Part shown: piece after piece, positions 1 to 7,282 of the stretch
How positions within the stretch are numbered: the first letter of the stretch is position 1
Layout of the letters: each line of letters starts with the position of its first letter
From: an uncultured Eubacteriales bacterium
GTDB lineage: Bacteria; Bacillota; Clostridia; Oscillospirales; Oscillospiraceae
Length of the DNA: 56,765 nucleotides
Direction: 5' to 3'
Assembly: GCA_949289455.1 (NCBI GenBank)
Contig: CASEOA010000080.1
Location: 1 to 56,765, forward strand
Position numbers and translations under genes: made by a program
The notes under the pieces: model-generated
The model's database searches: none
What the model saw: only the letters and a program-made list of their open reading frames with translations
What the model was told of the DNA's origin: nothing

Positions 1-140
1 CCCTGGATTGGCTGTCTCCATCGCAGTTTGAGGCCAACCTCCTGGCGGCTCAGGCAGCATGAACGAGCATCTCGCAGAAACTCAACGATTCATTCCGTTT
101 TTTTCGGCATTTTCATGTCCGTTTTTTTGGGAAGGGCTCA
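1..140 (+). mobile_element. 3' end of an IS3-family-like insertion sequence (partial)
   Basis: The window opens inside a reading frame that ends with a TGA at 60-62; its last residues (LDWLSPSQFE...) resemble the C-terminus of IS3-family integrase-core transposases, which commonly read LGYLSPxxFE. The sequence at about 116-140 (tgtcc, a T-run, then gggaagggctca) resembles a right terminal inverted repeat of this family, and immediately afterwards MATE coding sequence resumes in a clean frame. I infer an element inserted in a MATE gene. The left end and most of the transposase lie outside the window, so neither the family nor the exact boundary can be confirmed here. Confidence 0.5.
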
Positions 141-569
141 GCTCTGGAGATTTCTCTGATTGCATCGGAAATCATCTCCGTTCTGGCATTCCTGCTATTC
201 CAATTCGCTCCTATGTCCGTCATTTCCCTGTTTGGTTCGGAAGACGGTCTGTATAACGAATTTGCGGTCAAGGCCTTCCGTATCTTCCTGATGCTTTGTC
301 CCCTGACTGGCTTTCAGACGGTTATCGCCGTTTATCTTCAGGCTGTCGGCAAGCCGGTCATGTCCGCGCTCCTCTCCCTGGCCCGTCAAATTATCTTTTT
401 TATACCGGCGGCACTGCTGCTGCCTCTGGCCCTGGGTGTAGAAGGCGTTCTGTGGACTGGCCCTGTGGCAGACGGGCTTGCTTTTGTAATGTCTCTGGCG
501 CTGCTCCTGTATGAAAGACACCACCTGAAAAAAAGTCATGCAGCTCGGTTAGCCGCTCAAATGCAATGA
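141..569 (+). pseudogene. MATE efflux transporter, C-terminal fragment
   Basis: About 142 codons that match the last third of MATE (multi antimicrobial extrusion) cation/drug antiporters: a hydrophobic helix, the segment ISLFGSEDGLYNEFAVKAFRI, then LTGFQTVIAVYLQAVGKP and two more membrane helices, ending in a basic tail. No start codon with a ribosome binding site lies at its head; coding similarity begins right after the putative IS end at about 140. It therefore looks like the 3' remnant of an interrupted transporter rather than a complete gene (family length about 450 residues). The cytidylate-kinase-like gene follows 22 bases later and may once have shared a transcript. Confidence 0.7.
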
Positions 570-591
570 CGATACAAGGAGGAAATTCAGA

Positions 592-1170
592 ATGAAAAAC
601 AGAGTCATTACCATCAGCCGTGAATTTGGAAGCGGAGGCCGAACGATTGGAAAGCTGGTTGCGAAGGAGCTGGGAATCCCCTGTTATGATAATGAACTGC
701 TGATAAAAATTGCGGAAGAGAGTGGATTTCAGGAAAATTATATTAAAGAGGCTGGGGAGTACGCATCCGGTGGCTTTTTGTCCAATATCTTTTCGCGTCG
801 AGAAGCCAGTCCCAACAATGCCGATTACCTCTGGCATATCCAGTATAGGATCATCTCGGAGCTGGCAGAAAAGGGTTCATGCGTAATGGTAGGCCGCTGC
901 GCGGATTATATCCTCAAAGATAAGGCGGACTGCCTAAAGGTTTTTATTCACGCGGATGTAGCCTTCCGTGCGGAACGCATCGTCAAGGTATACGGCGAGC
1001 GAGAGGAATCCCCTGAGCAGCGAATCCGGGATAAGGATAAGCGCCGGGCCGCCTATCACCGCTTCTATACCGATATGAAATGGGGGCATGCCCAGAATTA
1101 TGATCTTACCCTTAACAGTGGGACCCTTGGAATCGACCGGTGCGTGGATATTATCAAAGGCCTTTATTAA
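592..1170 (+). CDS. Cytidylate kinase-like family protein
   Basis: 192-residue protein of the cytidylate-kinase-like family (Cytidylate_kin2), P-loop enzymes common in gut Clostridia. It opens with VITISREFGSGGRTIGK, a glycine-rich nucleotide-binding loop at about residues 10-21, followed by the family's YDNELL segment near residue 32. The conserved region SCVMVGRCADYIL sits mid-protein and an arginine-rich lid (RIRDKDKRRAAYHRF) is near residue 145. The start is an ATG preceded by an AAGGAGGA site at 577-584. The family is presumed to transfer phosphate to a nucleotide, but the true substrate is not established; canonical cmk is a different, longer-conserved gene. It stands alone between a broken MATE gene and a strong terminator. 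Confidence 0.85.
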   Translation: MKNRVITISREFGSGGRTIGKLVAKELGIPCYDNELLIKIAEESGFQENYIKEAGEYASGGFLSNIFSRREASPNNADYLWHIQYRIISELAEKGSCVMVGRCADYILKDKADCLKVFIHADVAFRAERIVKVYGEREESPEQRIRDKDKRRAAYHRFYTDMKWGHAQNYDLTLNSGTLGIDRCVDIIKGLY

Positions 1171-1233
1171 CACCTTATGTAAAACGCATCCTTGGATAGA
1201 ATGAACGCCGCAAGTACAACAAGAGTCCCATCA

Positions 1234-1288
1234 GAGTGGAAGCGCCGCCTCTGGCTTAGGCCGAAGGCGACGCTCCCACTCGTTTTTT
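1234..1288 (+). terminator. Rho-independent terminator after the kinase-like gene
   Basis: Inverted repeat GAGTGG-AAGCGCCGCCT / AGGCGACGCTCCCACTC with a loop of about 15 bases, followed by six T residues at 1283-1288. It lies 64 bases after the kinase-like stop codon. Confidence 0.8.
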
Positions 1289-1400
1289 CAGTCTCTTTTT
1301 ACCCTTAATAAGAATTGGACATTATGGGGGAAATACTTGCGGTATGTTTACTTCCACGCTCAGCGAAAGCACATGAACCAATCCAGGTAGTACTGATTTT

Positions 1401-1630
1401 TCAGTCGTTCTGGGTGGTACAGATATCAGCATCCGCCTTCTGGAGCGCCAGGATGATACGCTTGAGCTCATAGAAGTTGCGGTCTGTGGATGGAGGATAG
1501 CACAGGATGATTTGCGTCATGCTGCTGAGGTCGATATTAAACACTGCCCACCTTACTTGGGCGTTGGGCTGAACCGGCTGGATCATACCGTGTTTGTTGG
1601 CCATCTTTATGTGGATAGCCTCGATGGGGG
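1401..1630 (-). pseudogene. Peroxiredoxin (Prx1/Prx6-like) remnant
   Basis: The longest open piece (1401-1604) encodes 67 residues. The motif order KHGMIQP, VRxAVFNID, QIILCYPPSTDRNFYELKRIILALQKAD follows the C-terminal part of 1-Cys/Prx6-type peroxiredoxins (typically KYGMIxP, VRAVFxIDP, ILYYPLSTGRNxDExLRxxxALQ). In-frame similarity extends a few codons upstream of the ATG (IEAIHIK). The N-terminal half with the peroxidatic Cys is absent, and several consensus positions are altered, so I call a decayed fragment. No ribosome binding site is visible. The rest of the 1289-1698 stretch shows no other coding signal. Peroxiredoxins detoxify peroxides, which fits its position beside iron-uptake genes, but this copy cannot be functional. 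Confidence 0.55.
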
Positions 1631-1698
1631 AGAGGTCACATTGCTGTGCTGCTTACCATTTCCCTCCAGCTCAATGTTGAGGGGTTAGGTCAGACAGT

Positions 1699-2733
1699 TT
1701 AACTCAGCAGCTCGCCCTCCAGGTCTTGCAGCATGAGGTCCAGCGCGGTGATGCCGCCTTCGGCGGTGTACCACACGGCGGGATGAGCCAGGTATACAAT
1801 GTTGCCCTTCTTGTAGGCGTCGGTGCCCATTACCAGTTCATTTTCCATAATTTCCTGAGCCAGTTTGGCACCGTCGGTACCGATGGCGGCGTCACGGTCC
1901 ATGACAAAGATGTAATCAGGGGCCTTCTCCACAATGAACTCGAAGGAAGCCTCGTTGCCGTGAGTGGAGGTGTCAATGTTGGCATCCACGCCGATGTTGG
2001 TGAAGCCGATCTCCCGGCCAATCATGGAGCAGCGACCATCGTTGCCCAGCACATTGTAACTGCCGCTGGTGACAAGTCCAAGGATAGCAGTCTTGCCGGA
2101 GGCAAATTCAGACAGGGCGGTAATGCGGGCATCAAAGTCAGCCATCAGCTCATCCACCTTGTCCTCCAGACCAAACATGGAGGCGATGGTTGTAGCGTTC
2201 TGGCGGACGCTTTCCACCACACCCAGCTCGGTATCGGTGGCCAGATAGACCACAGGTGCGATCTCGCTGAGGGCGTCATAACTGGAAGCCAGGCGGCCAC
2301 CGATAAAGATAACGTCCGGCTCGCAGGCCATGACGGCCTCCAGATCGGCCTCCTTGATGGTACCCAGGTTGGCGATATCGTCATTGATGTAATCCTGAAG
2401 ATACTCCAGGCTGGTATCGGCGGTGCCCACGACCCGGTCGCCCACGCCCAGGGCGTCCAGAATGTCCAGTGAAGCCATGTCCAGAATGGCGATGCGCTGG
2501 GGATCATAGGGCACCTCCAGCTCCGCTGCCTCCTTACCGGCATTGAGGCTGGTAATGGTTACAGACTCAGGGGCCTCATTGTTTTGAGCTTCGCTGCCGG
2601 CCTGGCTGCTGACGCTGCCGCCAAGGGAGGAGGCGTCTTCGGAAGAATCGCCGCCGTTCTGAGCAGAGCAGGCCATGAGGCTTAGTGCCATCACGCCGGC
2701 CAGTACAAGACAAAGCATCTTTTTCATGTTCAT
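1699..2733 (-). CDS. yclQ: Siderophore ABC transporter substrate-binding lipoprotein (YclQ/CeuE-like)
   Basis: 344-residue periplasmic-binding-type lipoprotein (PF01497 fold). It starts at the ATG at 2733, chosen because AAGGAG sits at 2743-2748; the longer frame upstream lacks a site. Signal peptide residues 1-21 end in the lipobox LMAC, so Cys would be lipidated and the protein anchored outside the membrane. A Ser/Gly/Glu-rich linker follows, then VPYDPQRIAILDMASLDILDALGV, the typical N-lobe start of the petrobactin/catecholate-binding YclQ/CeuE group. It captures the ferric siderophore and hands it to the two permeases encoded upstream. Last gene of a four-gene minus-strand operon in exactly the yclN-O-P-Q order. 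Ligand identity is inferred from family and order, not proven. Confidence 0.88.
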   Translation of the reverse strand: MNMKKMLCLVLAGVMALSLMACSAQNGGDSSEDASSLGGSVSSQAGSEAQNNEAPESVTITSLNAGKEAAELEVPYDPQRIAILDMASLDILDALGVGDRVVGTADTSLEYLQDYINDDIANLGTIKEADLEAVMACEPDVIFIGGRLASSYDALSEIAPVVYLATDTELGVVESVRQNATTIASMFGLEDKVDELMADFDARITALSEFASGKTAILGLVTSGSYNVLGNDGRCSMIGREIGFTNIGVDANIDTSTHGNEASFEFIVEKAPDYIFVMDRDAAIGTDGAKLAQEIMENELVMGTDAYKKGNIVYLAHPAVWYTAEGGITALDLMLQDLEGELLS

Positions 2734-2774
2734 TTTAATTACTCCTTTTCTGAAAAGTACTGAAAATAAGGGGG

Positions 2775-3527
2775 TCAATAGTAGATGGACAGGGGCTTAC
2801 CCGCAATGGTCAGGATCTCAAAGTCCACCTGATAGATCTGCGACAGGTTCTCTTTCGTCATTACCTCCTCCACCGTGCCAAACTTGGCAATCTTTCCGTC
2901 CTTGAAGGCACAGATGTAATCGGAATAGAATGCCGCATAGTTGATCTCATGCAGCACCAAAATCACTGTTTTCCCCAGCTCATCGCAGAGACGGCGGACA
3001 ATTTTCATCATGTTGGTGGCGTGGTAGATATCCAGGTTGTTGGTGGGCTCGTCCAGAAGCACATACTCGGTGTCCTGAGCGATGACCATGGCGATCATGG
3101 CACGCTGCCGCTGGCCGCCGGAGAGCTCGTCAATGAAGCGATCCTGGAAATCTTCCAGCTCCATGTAGTGAATAGCCCGGTCGATGATCTCCTGGTCCTC
3201 GGGGGTGACCCGGTTGCCCGAATAGGGAAAGCGTCCGAAGGTCACCAGTTCCCGTACGGTCAGCTTCATCTGGATATTATTGCTTTGGGTGAGGATCGCC
3301 AGGCGCTTGGAGAGCTCCTTGCTTTTCCACTTGCCAATGTCCTTGCCCTCAAAGTTTACCAGCCCGCTGTCATGGGCAATAAGCCGGGAGATCATGCCCA
3401 TGACAGTGGATTTGCCTGCGCCGTTGGGGCCGATGAGAGAGATCACCTTCCCCTTGGGGATGGCGAAGCTCACGCCGTCCACCACGGTTTTTCCGTCATA
3501 CTGTTTTGTCAATTCTTGTATGCGCAT
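2775..3527 (-). CDS. yclP: Siderophore ABC transporter ATP-binding protein (YclP-like)
   Basis: About 250-residue ABC ATPase of the iron/siderophore/B12 class. Walker A GPNGAGKST at residues 33-41, a Q-loop in ILTQSNN, the signature LSGGQ at 135-139, Walker B VLLDEPTNNLD at 156-166 and the H-loop in LVLHEIN. It energises uptake through the two FecCD-type permeases. I chose the ATG at 3527, two bases after the permease stop; a GTG at 3533 overlapping that stop is possible. The ribosome binding site AGAAGGTG lies inside the end of the upstream gene, which implies translational coupling. Downstream, yclQ begins 41 bases away, a gap with its own good ribosome binding site. Confidence 0.9.
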   Translation of the reverse strand: MRIQELTKQYDGKTVVDGVSFAIPKGKVISLIGPNGAGKSTVMGMISRLIAHDSGLVNFEGKDIGKWKSKELSKRLAILTQSNNIQMKLTVRELVTFGRFPYSGNRVTPEDQEIIDRAIHYMELEDFQDRFIDELSGGQRQRAMIAMVIAQDTEYVLLDEPTNNLDIYHATNMMKIVRRLCDELGKTVILVLHEINYAAFYSDYICAFKDGKIAKFGTVEEVMTKENLSQIYQVDFEILTIAGKPLSIYY

Positions 3528-3529
3528 GG

Positions 3530-4507
3530 TCACACCTTCTTTCTTGTCAGTAGTAGATAGAGGAAGTAAAGACCGCCGCCCACCGTGATGAACACGCTTA
3601 CCGGCACGGAGTAGGAATATACATGTTCCACAATGAGCTGTCCGCCAACCAGCACGATCATGCCGAACAGGGCCGAGCCCAGCACCAGCTGGGTGTGCCG
3701 GAAGGTCTTGAGCAGCTGGCGGGACAGGTTGGCGATGATGAGCCCCAAAAAGGAGATGGGCCCCACCATGGCGGTGGCCACGGCGATGCAGAGGGTCACG
3801 CCCAGCAGCAGGCGGCGGATGCAGCGGTCATAGTCCACGCCCAGGTTGATGGCCTGCTCCTTACCCAGAGTCAGCACATCCAGCAGGGCCAGCTCCTTGC
3901 GCAGGACAAAAATGACACCCGCCAGAAGGAGCAGGGAAAAGACGATGATCTCGGAATTGATGTTGCTGAAGCTGGCCACCAGGGTATTGAGCAGGCTGTC
4001 GTATTCATTGGGGTCCATTACACGGGTCAGTGTTGTCTGGATGCTGCCAAAAAAGGAGGTCAAAACCGTACCCACCAGCAGTACATAAAGTACATTGTGC
4101 TGGGTCTTTTTAAAAATCCAGCTGTAGATTACCGTGGCGGCGATGCCCATGAGCACCACATCTACTGCGAAGGACAGATTGGCATTGGAGGCCACCACGC
4201 TGGCAGATCCCAGAAAAAACACCACCGCTGTATGGATGAGGGTATACAGGGAGTTCATACCCAGCAGGCAGGGGGTCACGATAGTGTTGTTGATAATGGA
4301 CTGAAACACCAGCGAGGCCCCGCCAATGGAAAAAGCGGTAATGAGCATAACAATGAGCTTGGGGGTGCGGAGCTTCATGGCGTAGGCAAACAGCTTTGGG
4401 TTGGAAAAGTTCACCTCCGCCAGCATGTATCCAACTGCGCAGAGAAGAACCAGCACCGCCAGGAGCAGTAGCTTGCGCCGGTTGGAGCGTATGGCGGCAG
4501 TATTCAC
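3530..4507 (-). CDS. yclO: Siderophore ABC transporter permease (YclO-like, FecCD family)
   Basis: 325-residue integral membrane protein of the FecCD family (PF01032) with about nine to ten hydrophobic segments. Family landmarks are visible: RTPKLIVMLITAFSIGGASLVFQ near the first third, LGKEQAINLGVDYDR (the cytoplasmic coupling loop that contacts the ATPase) near residue 225, and GPISFLGLIIANLSRQL near residue 258. It forms half of the membrane channel with the gene just upstream. Its ATG overlaps the stop of that gene by four bases (4504-4507), so the two subunits are probably translated in step. Confidence 0.9.
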   Translation of the reverse strand: MNTAAIRSNRRKLLLLAVLVLLCAVGYMLAEVNFSNPKLFAYAMKLRTPKLIVMLITAFSIGGASLVFQSIINNTIVTPCLLGMNSLYTLIHTAVVFFLGSASVVASNANLSFAVDVVLMGIAATVIYSWIFKKTQHNVLYVLLVGTVLTSFFGSIQTTLTRVMDPNEYDSLLNTLVASFSNINSEIIVFSLLLLAGVIFVLRKELALLDVLTLGKEQAINLGVDYDRCIRRLLLGVTLCIAVATAMVGPISFLGLIIANLSRQLLKTFRHTQLVLGSALFGMIVLVGGQLIVEHVYSYSVPVSVFITVGGGLYFLYLLLTRKKV

Positions 4508-5511
4508 TGGTCCGTACCTCCCTTCAGGTTAGGCATTGTGGAGCAGCAACCCGTCCCGGCGCCACCCAGACGAATGGCCTTCCGACCGTGCTTGAGCCGG
4601 TAAAACAGCAGGGCGATGAAGAGCAGGCTCCCCAGAATACCCACGATCAGCTCAATGGGCAACTCATAGGGGAAGATCACCACCCGGCCAATCATGTCGC
4701 ACACCAGAACGAAGATAGCGCCGAACAAAGCGGTATCTACCAGCGTGCCCCGGATCTTATCGCCCTTGTACATGGCTACCACATTGGGTACGATCAGGCC
4801 CACATAGGAGATGGCGCCCACCACCACCACGATACTGGCAGTGATCATGGCCGCAATGGTCAGTCCGGCAAACAAAACAAGGTTGTAGGGGACACCCAGA
4901 TTCTTGGAAAAATCCTTGCCCAGACCCACAATGTTGAAGTGGTTGGCAAAGAGGAAGGCCAGCACCACCAGCGGCACCGTCAGCCAGACGATCTCATACC
5001 GCCCCTTCAGTACCAGAGAGAAGTGACCCACCAGCCAGGAGGACAGTGCCTGGGTCATTTCGTATTTGTAGGCCAGATAGTTGGTGACACCCCCGATGAC
5101 ATTTCCAAACATAATGCCCACCAGAGGCACCATCACCACATCCTTGAACTGGATGCGCTGAATGAACCAGACGAAGATCCAGGTGCCCAGGATGGCTGTG
5201 ACAAAGGCGAAGAGGGCCCGGCTCCACAGGGTGGAGGCCGGCATGAACAGCAGAGCCAGCAGGATGCCGAACTGTGCTGAAGAAATGGTGGCGCCCGTCG
5301 TGGGCGACACGAATTTGTTGCTGCACAGCTGCTGCATGATGAGTCCCGCCACGCTCATGCCAATGCCAGTGCACAGAGTGGCCAGCAGGCGGGGCAGGCG
5401 TGAAACGATAAAAATCTCCAGCTGATCCAAGTTTCCCGACAACAGTTTGTCCGGCGTAAGGTCTATCACCCCTACAAAGAGTGAGCAGCAGGACAGGGCC
5501 GCAAGTATCAC
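4504..5511 (-). CDS. yclN: Siderophore ABC transporter permease (YclN-like, FecCD family)
   Basis: Second FecCD-type permease, 335 residues from the GTG at 5511, first gene of the yclNOPQ-like operon. Landmarks: RLPRLLATLCTGIGMSVAGLIMQ, the TGATISSAQFG segment, GKDFSKNLGVPYN (ATPase-contact loop) and GAISYVGLIVPNVV. The start is uncertain. The GTG has no ribosome binding site, but 11 codons upstream, in frame, an ATC at 5542-5544 is preceded by AAGGGAGAGG with five-base spacing and would give an N-terminus (x-KLFRSTIILAV) with a positive charge before the first helix. Either a rare ATC start is used or the codon is a mutated or misread ATG. Iron-type palindromes lie at 5567-5582 and 5667-5682. 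Confidence 0.88.
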   Translation of the reverse strand: MILAALSCCSLFVGVIDLTPDKLLSGNLDQLEIFIVSRLPRLLATLCTGIGMSVAGLIMQQLCSNKFVSPTTGATISSAQFGILLALLFMPASTLWSRALFAFVTAILGTWIFVWFIQRIQFKDVVMVPLVGIMFGNVIGGVTNYLAYKYEMTQALSSWLVGHFSLVLKGRYEIVWLTVPLVVLAFLFANHFNIVGLGKDFSKNLGVPYNLVLFAGLTIAAMITASIVVVVGAISYVGLIVPNVVAMYKGDKIRGTLVDTALFGAIFVLVCDMIGRVVIFPYELPIELIVGILGSLLFIALLFYRLKHGRKAIRLGGAGTGCCSTMPNLKGGTDQ

Positions 5512-5566
5512 AGCCAGAATAATGGTTGAACGAAACAGCTTGATAGTATCCTCTCCCTTCTTGATA

Positions 5567-5582
5567 GTTAGCCATAGCTAAC
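5567..5582 (-). promoter_or_regulatory. Putative DtxR-type iron operator in the yclN leader
   Basis: Perfect inverted repeat GTTAGC-CATA-GCTAAC just upstream of the yclN ribosome binding site. It belongs to a family of similar sites at 5667, 7110, 7154, 9510, 9857, 9890 and 10591, all near metal-uptake genes and one DtxR-type regulator gene. The role as an operator is inferred from this recurrence. Confidence 0.6.
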
Positions 5583-5651
5583 CGCATCCCGTAAACAATG
5601 CGCAGCGGCGATTAAACTTACCATGTATCACACACTGCGCATCGTGAGGCT

Positions 5652-5682
5652 ATTATAGCACATTGAGTTAGCTATGCGCAAC
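5652..5682 (-). promoter_or_regulatory. yclNOPQ promoter with overlapping iron operator
   Basis: On the minus strand a perfect TATAAT (-10, 5657-5652) is preceded by a weak -35 (TTGCGC, 5681-5676) at 18 bases. The palindrome-like GTTAGC-TATG-CGCAAC at 5667-5682 covers the -35 and spacer, a position where bound repressor would block polymerase. Its right arm matches the consensus less well than its left. Confidence 0.6.
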
Positions 5683-5748
5683 CGCACAAAAAGCACAAGC
5701 AGTCAATCGGATAAAGTGTGTTTCTTGTTTATTATACAAATTACTGTC

Positions 5749-6138
5749 CTAAACAGATTGTGCATGGGTGGTCAGCCTGCTCATACGCCTCAGACTGACG
5801 CCCACAGTGGAGAGGTTGTGTAGTGTGGCAGAGGCGGCGGGTGGCAGGACTCCGGCCATACCAAGGGCGATCAGAGCGCCGTTGAAGCCGATAACAAAGC
5901 GATAGTTGGAGTGGATGCGCTCCATGAGCGCCATGACGATCCGACGCAGCTCCACCACAAGCCGGCCCGAAAGGCAGAAAAACGCTTCGAAGTGAAGCGG
6001 CTCTCCCTGTACAGGAATCTCCTGGAGCGTTTCCGCAGCCGTCAGGCACACTTGGAAACGGCAGCTTTGAACGCCGGGCATGCTGCTGCTCCAGGAAGCT
6101 GAGTGAGTATTGGCGTACAGTAAGTACTCTTTCAACAT
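5749..6138 (-). pseudogene. Chimeric remnant: AraC-like N-terminus joined to a metal P-type ATPase C-terminus
   Basis: One 129-codon frame contains two unrelated pieces. The last 60 residues (MERIHSNYRFVIGFNGALIALGMAGVLPPAASATLHNLSTV) are the final membrane segment of heavy-metal P1B-type ATPases, including the conserved NYRF and LPPAxSAxLHNxST motifs. The first 65 residues, ending in LHFEAFFCLSGRLVVELRR, resemble the cupin-like N-terminal domain of AraC-family regulators. The junction is near 5940. Neither catalytic domain is present, so the product cannot be a pump or a DNA-binding regulator. A deletion that joined two neighbouring genes is the simplest explanation. The AraC assignment is weaker than the ATPase one. 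Confidence 0.55.
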
Positions 6139-6202
6139 GGTTGTTCACGACCTGTCCATCCATGATCCGCATAGTGATTTGCGTTGTCCACCGTTACAGC
6201 GC

Positions 6203-6237
6203 AGCGGCAGGAGACGAACGCTTCGTCTCCTGCCGCT
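6203..6237 (-). other. Perfect 16-bp hairpin downstream of the flavodoxin gene
   Basis: Arms 6203-6218 and 6222-6237 are exactly complementary with a three-base loop (cgc). It lies 15 bases past the flavodoxin stop, where a terminator would be expected, but no T-run follows it on the minus strand. It may stabilise the 3' end of the mRNA or stop transcription by another route. Confidence 0.5.
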
Positions 6238-6251
6238 ATGATAAGCGCTTT

Positions 6252-6674
6252 TTAGACCAGCGCCGCTCCCAGCTCACGGCACGCCGAGAGGGCCTCGTCA
6301 TCGGGCGTCTCGTTGCAGATCACACTGTCACAGATAAGGTTGGCTCCGTCGTCGTTGCAGCGGCACTCCCAACTGCGCATCCACTCGCCGTCGCCCCAGC
6401 CGTAGGAGCCGAACAGGACAATGCTCTTGCCGCTCAGGCGGCCTTCGCAGGCAGTGAACATGGGCTCGAACTCGCTCTCCTCCAACTGCTCGGATCCCAT
6501 GGAGGGACACCCGAAGGCGATGGCGTCATACGCGCCGATCTGCTCCGGAGAGAACTCCGCAGCGGGGACAACAGACACCTCAGCGCCCTTGCCCTTGGCG
6601 CCTTCGGCTACCGCCATGGCCATGGCCTCGGTGTTTCCTGTGCCGCTCCAATACACAACTGCAACTTTACTCAT
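6252..6674 (-). CDS. Flavodoxin
   Basis: 140-residue short-chain flavodoxin, an FMN electron carrier that replaces ferredoxin when iron is scarce. The phosphate-binding loop is VVYWSGTGNTEAMA (residues 5-18), and the FMN-stacking loops show as FGCPSMGSEQLE and FGSYGWGDGEWMRSW. Length matches the family. The ATG at 6674 is chosen because it begins the conserved SKVAVVYWSGTGNT strand; GAAAGGAAGG lies 12 bases upstream, and a TTG at 6683 is an alternative. It sits behind a decayed DUF3793 gene and a promoter carrying an iron-type palindrome, consistent with induction by iron limitation. Confidence 0.92.
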   Translation of the reverse strand: MSKVAVVYWSGTGNTEAMAMAVAEGAKGKGAEVSVVPAAEFSPEQIGAYDAIAFGCPSMGSEQLEESEFEPMFTACEGRLSGKSIVLFGSYGWGDGEWMRSWECRCNDDGANLICDSVICNETPDDEALSACRELGAALV

Positions 6675-6718
6675 AAAACACAACGACCTTCCTTTCTGGT
6701 TTTGTTATGGTAAAAACA

Positions 6719-7091
6719 TCAACCAGCCACGGTGAGCTGCTCGATGGATTTCCCTTGCCGCCAATGCCGGGAGCAGATCTTGCTGCACGTCTCGTATTTT
6801 CAAAGACGCTTCTGGCGGCAGGCCCGTTGCCGTAGACCTTCCAGCAGCCCACGCACTTGTAATTGCACGCCCCATTGCAGATGAAGCCCAGGATATCCTC
6901 CGATGGATCAGGCAAATCACCCAGCCGTTGGGATTTTCCGGTGTATAACCGTATGCCGCCAGCCGGTTTCTTGTACGCTGGTCAGCCAAAGCATGTTCCA
7001 ACGCATTCGGCCGGTAAACGTAGATCAAAGCGCGGCTCCAGTATACCCTGAGGGGCAGTACACGGATATAGATTTCCTGCCGATAGGGCAA
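6719..7091 (-). pseudogene. DUF3793 family protein, frameshifted remnant
   Basis: Three reading frames together give a recognisable DUF3793 C-terminal half. First comes SRALIYVYRPNALEHALAD plus AAYGYTPENP. A frame change near 6910-6930 then leads to DPSEDILGFICNGACNYKC and VGCWKVYGNGPAARSVFE. A second change near 6800, where one A appears to be missing from an A-run, leads to KYETCSKICSRHWRQGKSIEQLTVAG and a stop at 6719-6721. The N-terminal part of the family is missing and no start codon with a site is present. DUF3793 is a protein family of unknown function found in Clostridia; here it lies between an iron-type promoter and flavodoxin, so the original operon was probably DUF3793-flavodoxin. 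Confidence 0.6.
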
Positions 7092-7109
7092 TATGAGAGC
7101 AATGAATTA

Positions 7110-7211
7110 GCTAGCTAAAACTAACCAATATTCAAAAATTAAATGCTTGCCGGTTGGTTAGCTATAACTAACCAACACGGTGATTTTAATATAATTCCCT
7201 GTGTTTGTCAA
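7110..7211 (-). promoter_or_regulatory. Iron-type promoter/operator for the DUF3793-flavodoxin unit
   Basis: Minus-strand promoter with a perfect -35 TTGACA (7211-7206), 17-base spacer and -10 TAAAAT (7188-7183). The palindrome TTGGTTAG-CTATAA-CTAACCAA at 7154-7175, with eight-base perfect arms, is centred just downstream of the predicted transcription start. A weaker copy (GCTAGC-TAAA-ACTAAC) lies at 7110-7125. No complete gene is found between here and 6674, so the flavodoxin would be read from this promoter through the DUF3793 remnant. Confidence 0.7.
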
Positions 7212-7245
7212 TAGGGAAACGCAATGGATATATCAGAAGGGATTA

Positions 7246-7275
7246 GCGGGGACCCTCCAAATGGAAGGCCCCCGC
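7246..7275 (-). terminator. Possible terminator after the feoAB unit
   Basis: Imperfect GC-rich inverted repeat (GCGGGG ... CCCCGC with partly pairing interior) eight bases past the stop of the Cys-rich peptide gene. The T-run on the minus strand is poor, so this is a weak call. Confidence 0.35.
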
Positions 7276-7282
7276 ATCTTTC

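Noticed and set aside
6980..6986. In-frame TGA followed by a small stem, as for a selenocysteine codon in a Cys-rich frame
   Set aside because: The DUF3793 similarity before this point lies in another frame that has no TGA here, and the stem loop lacks the expected conserved loop G residues; frameshift decay explains it better.
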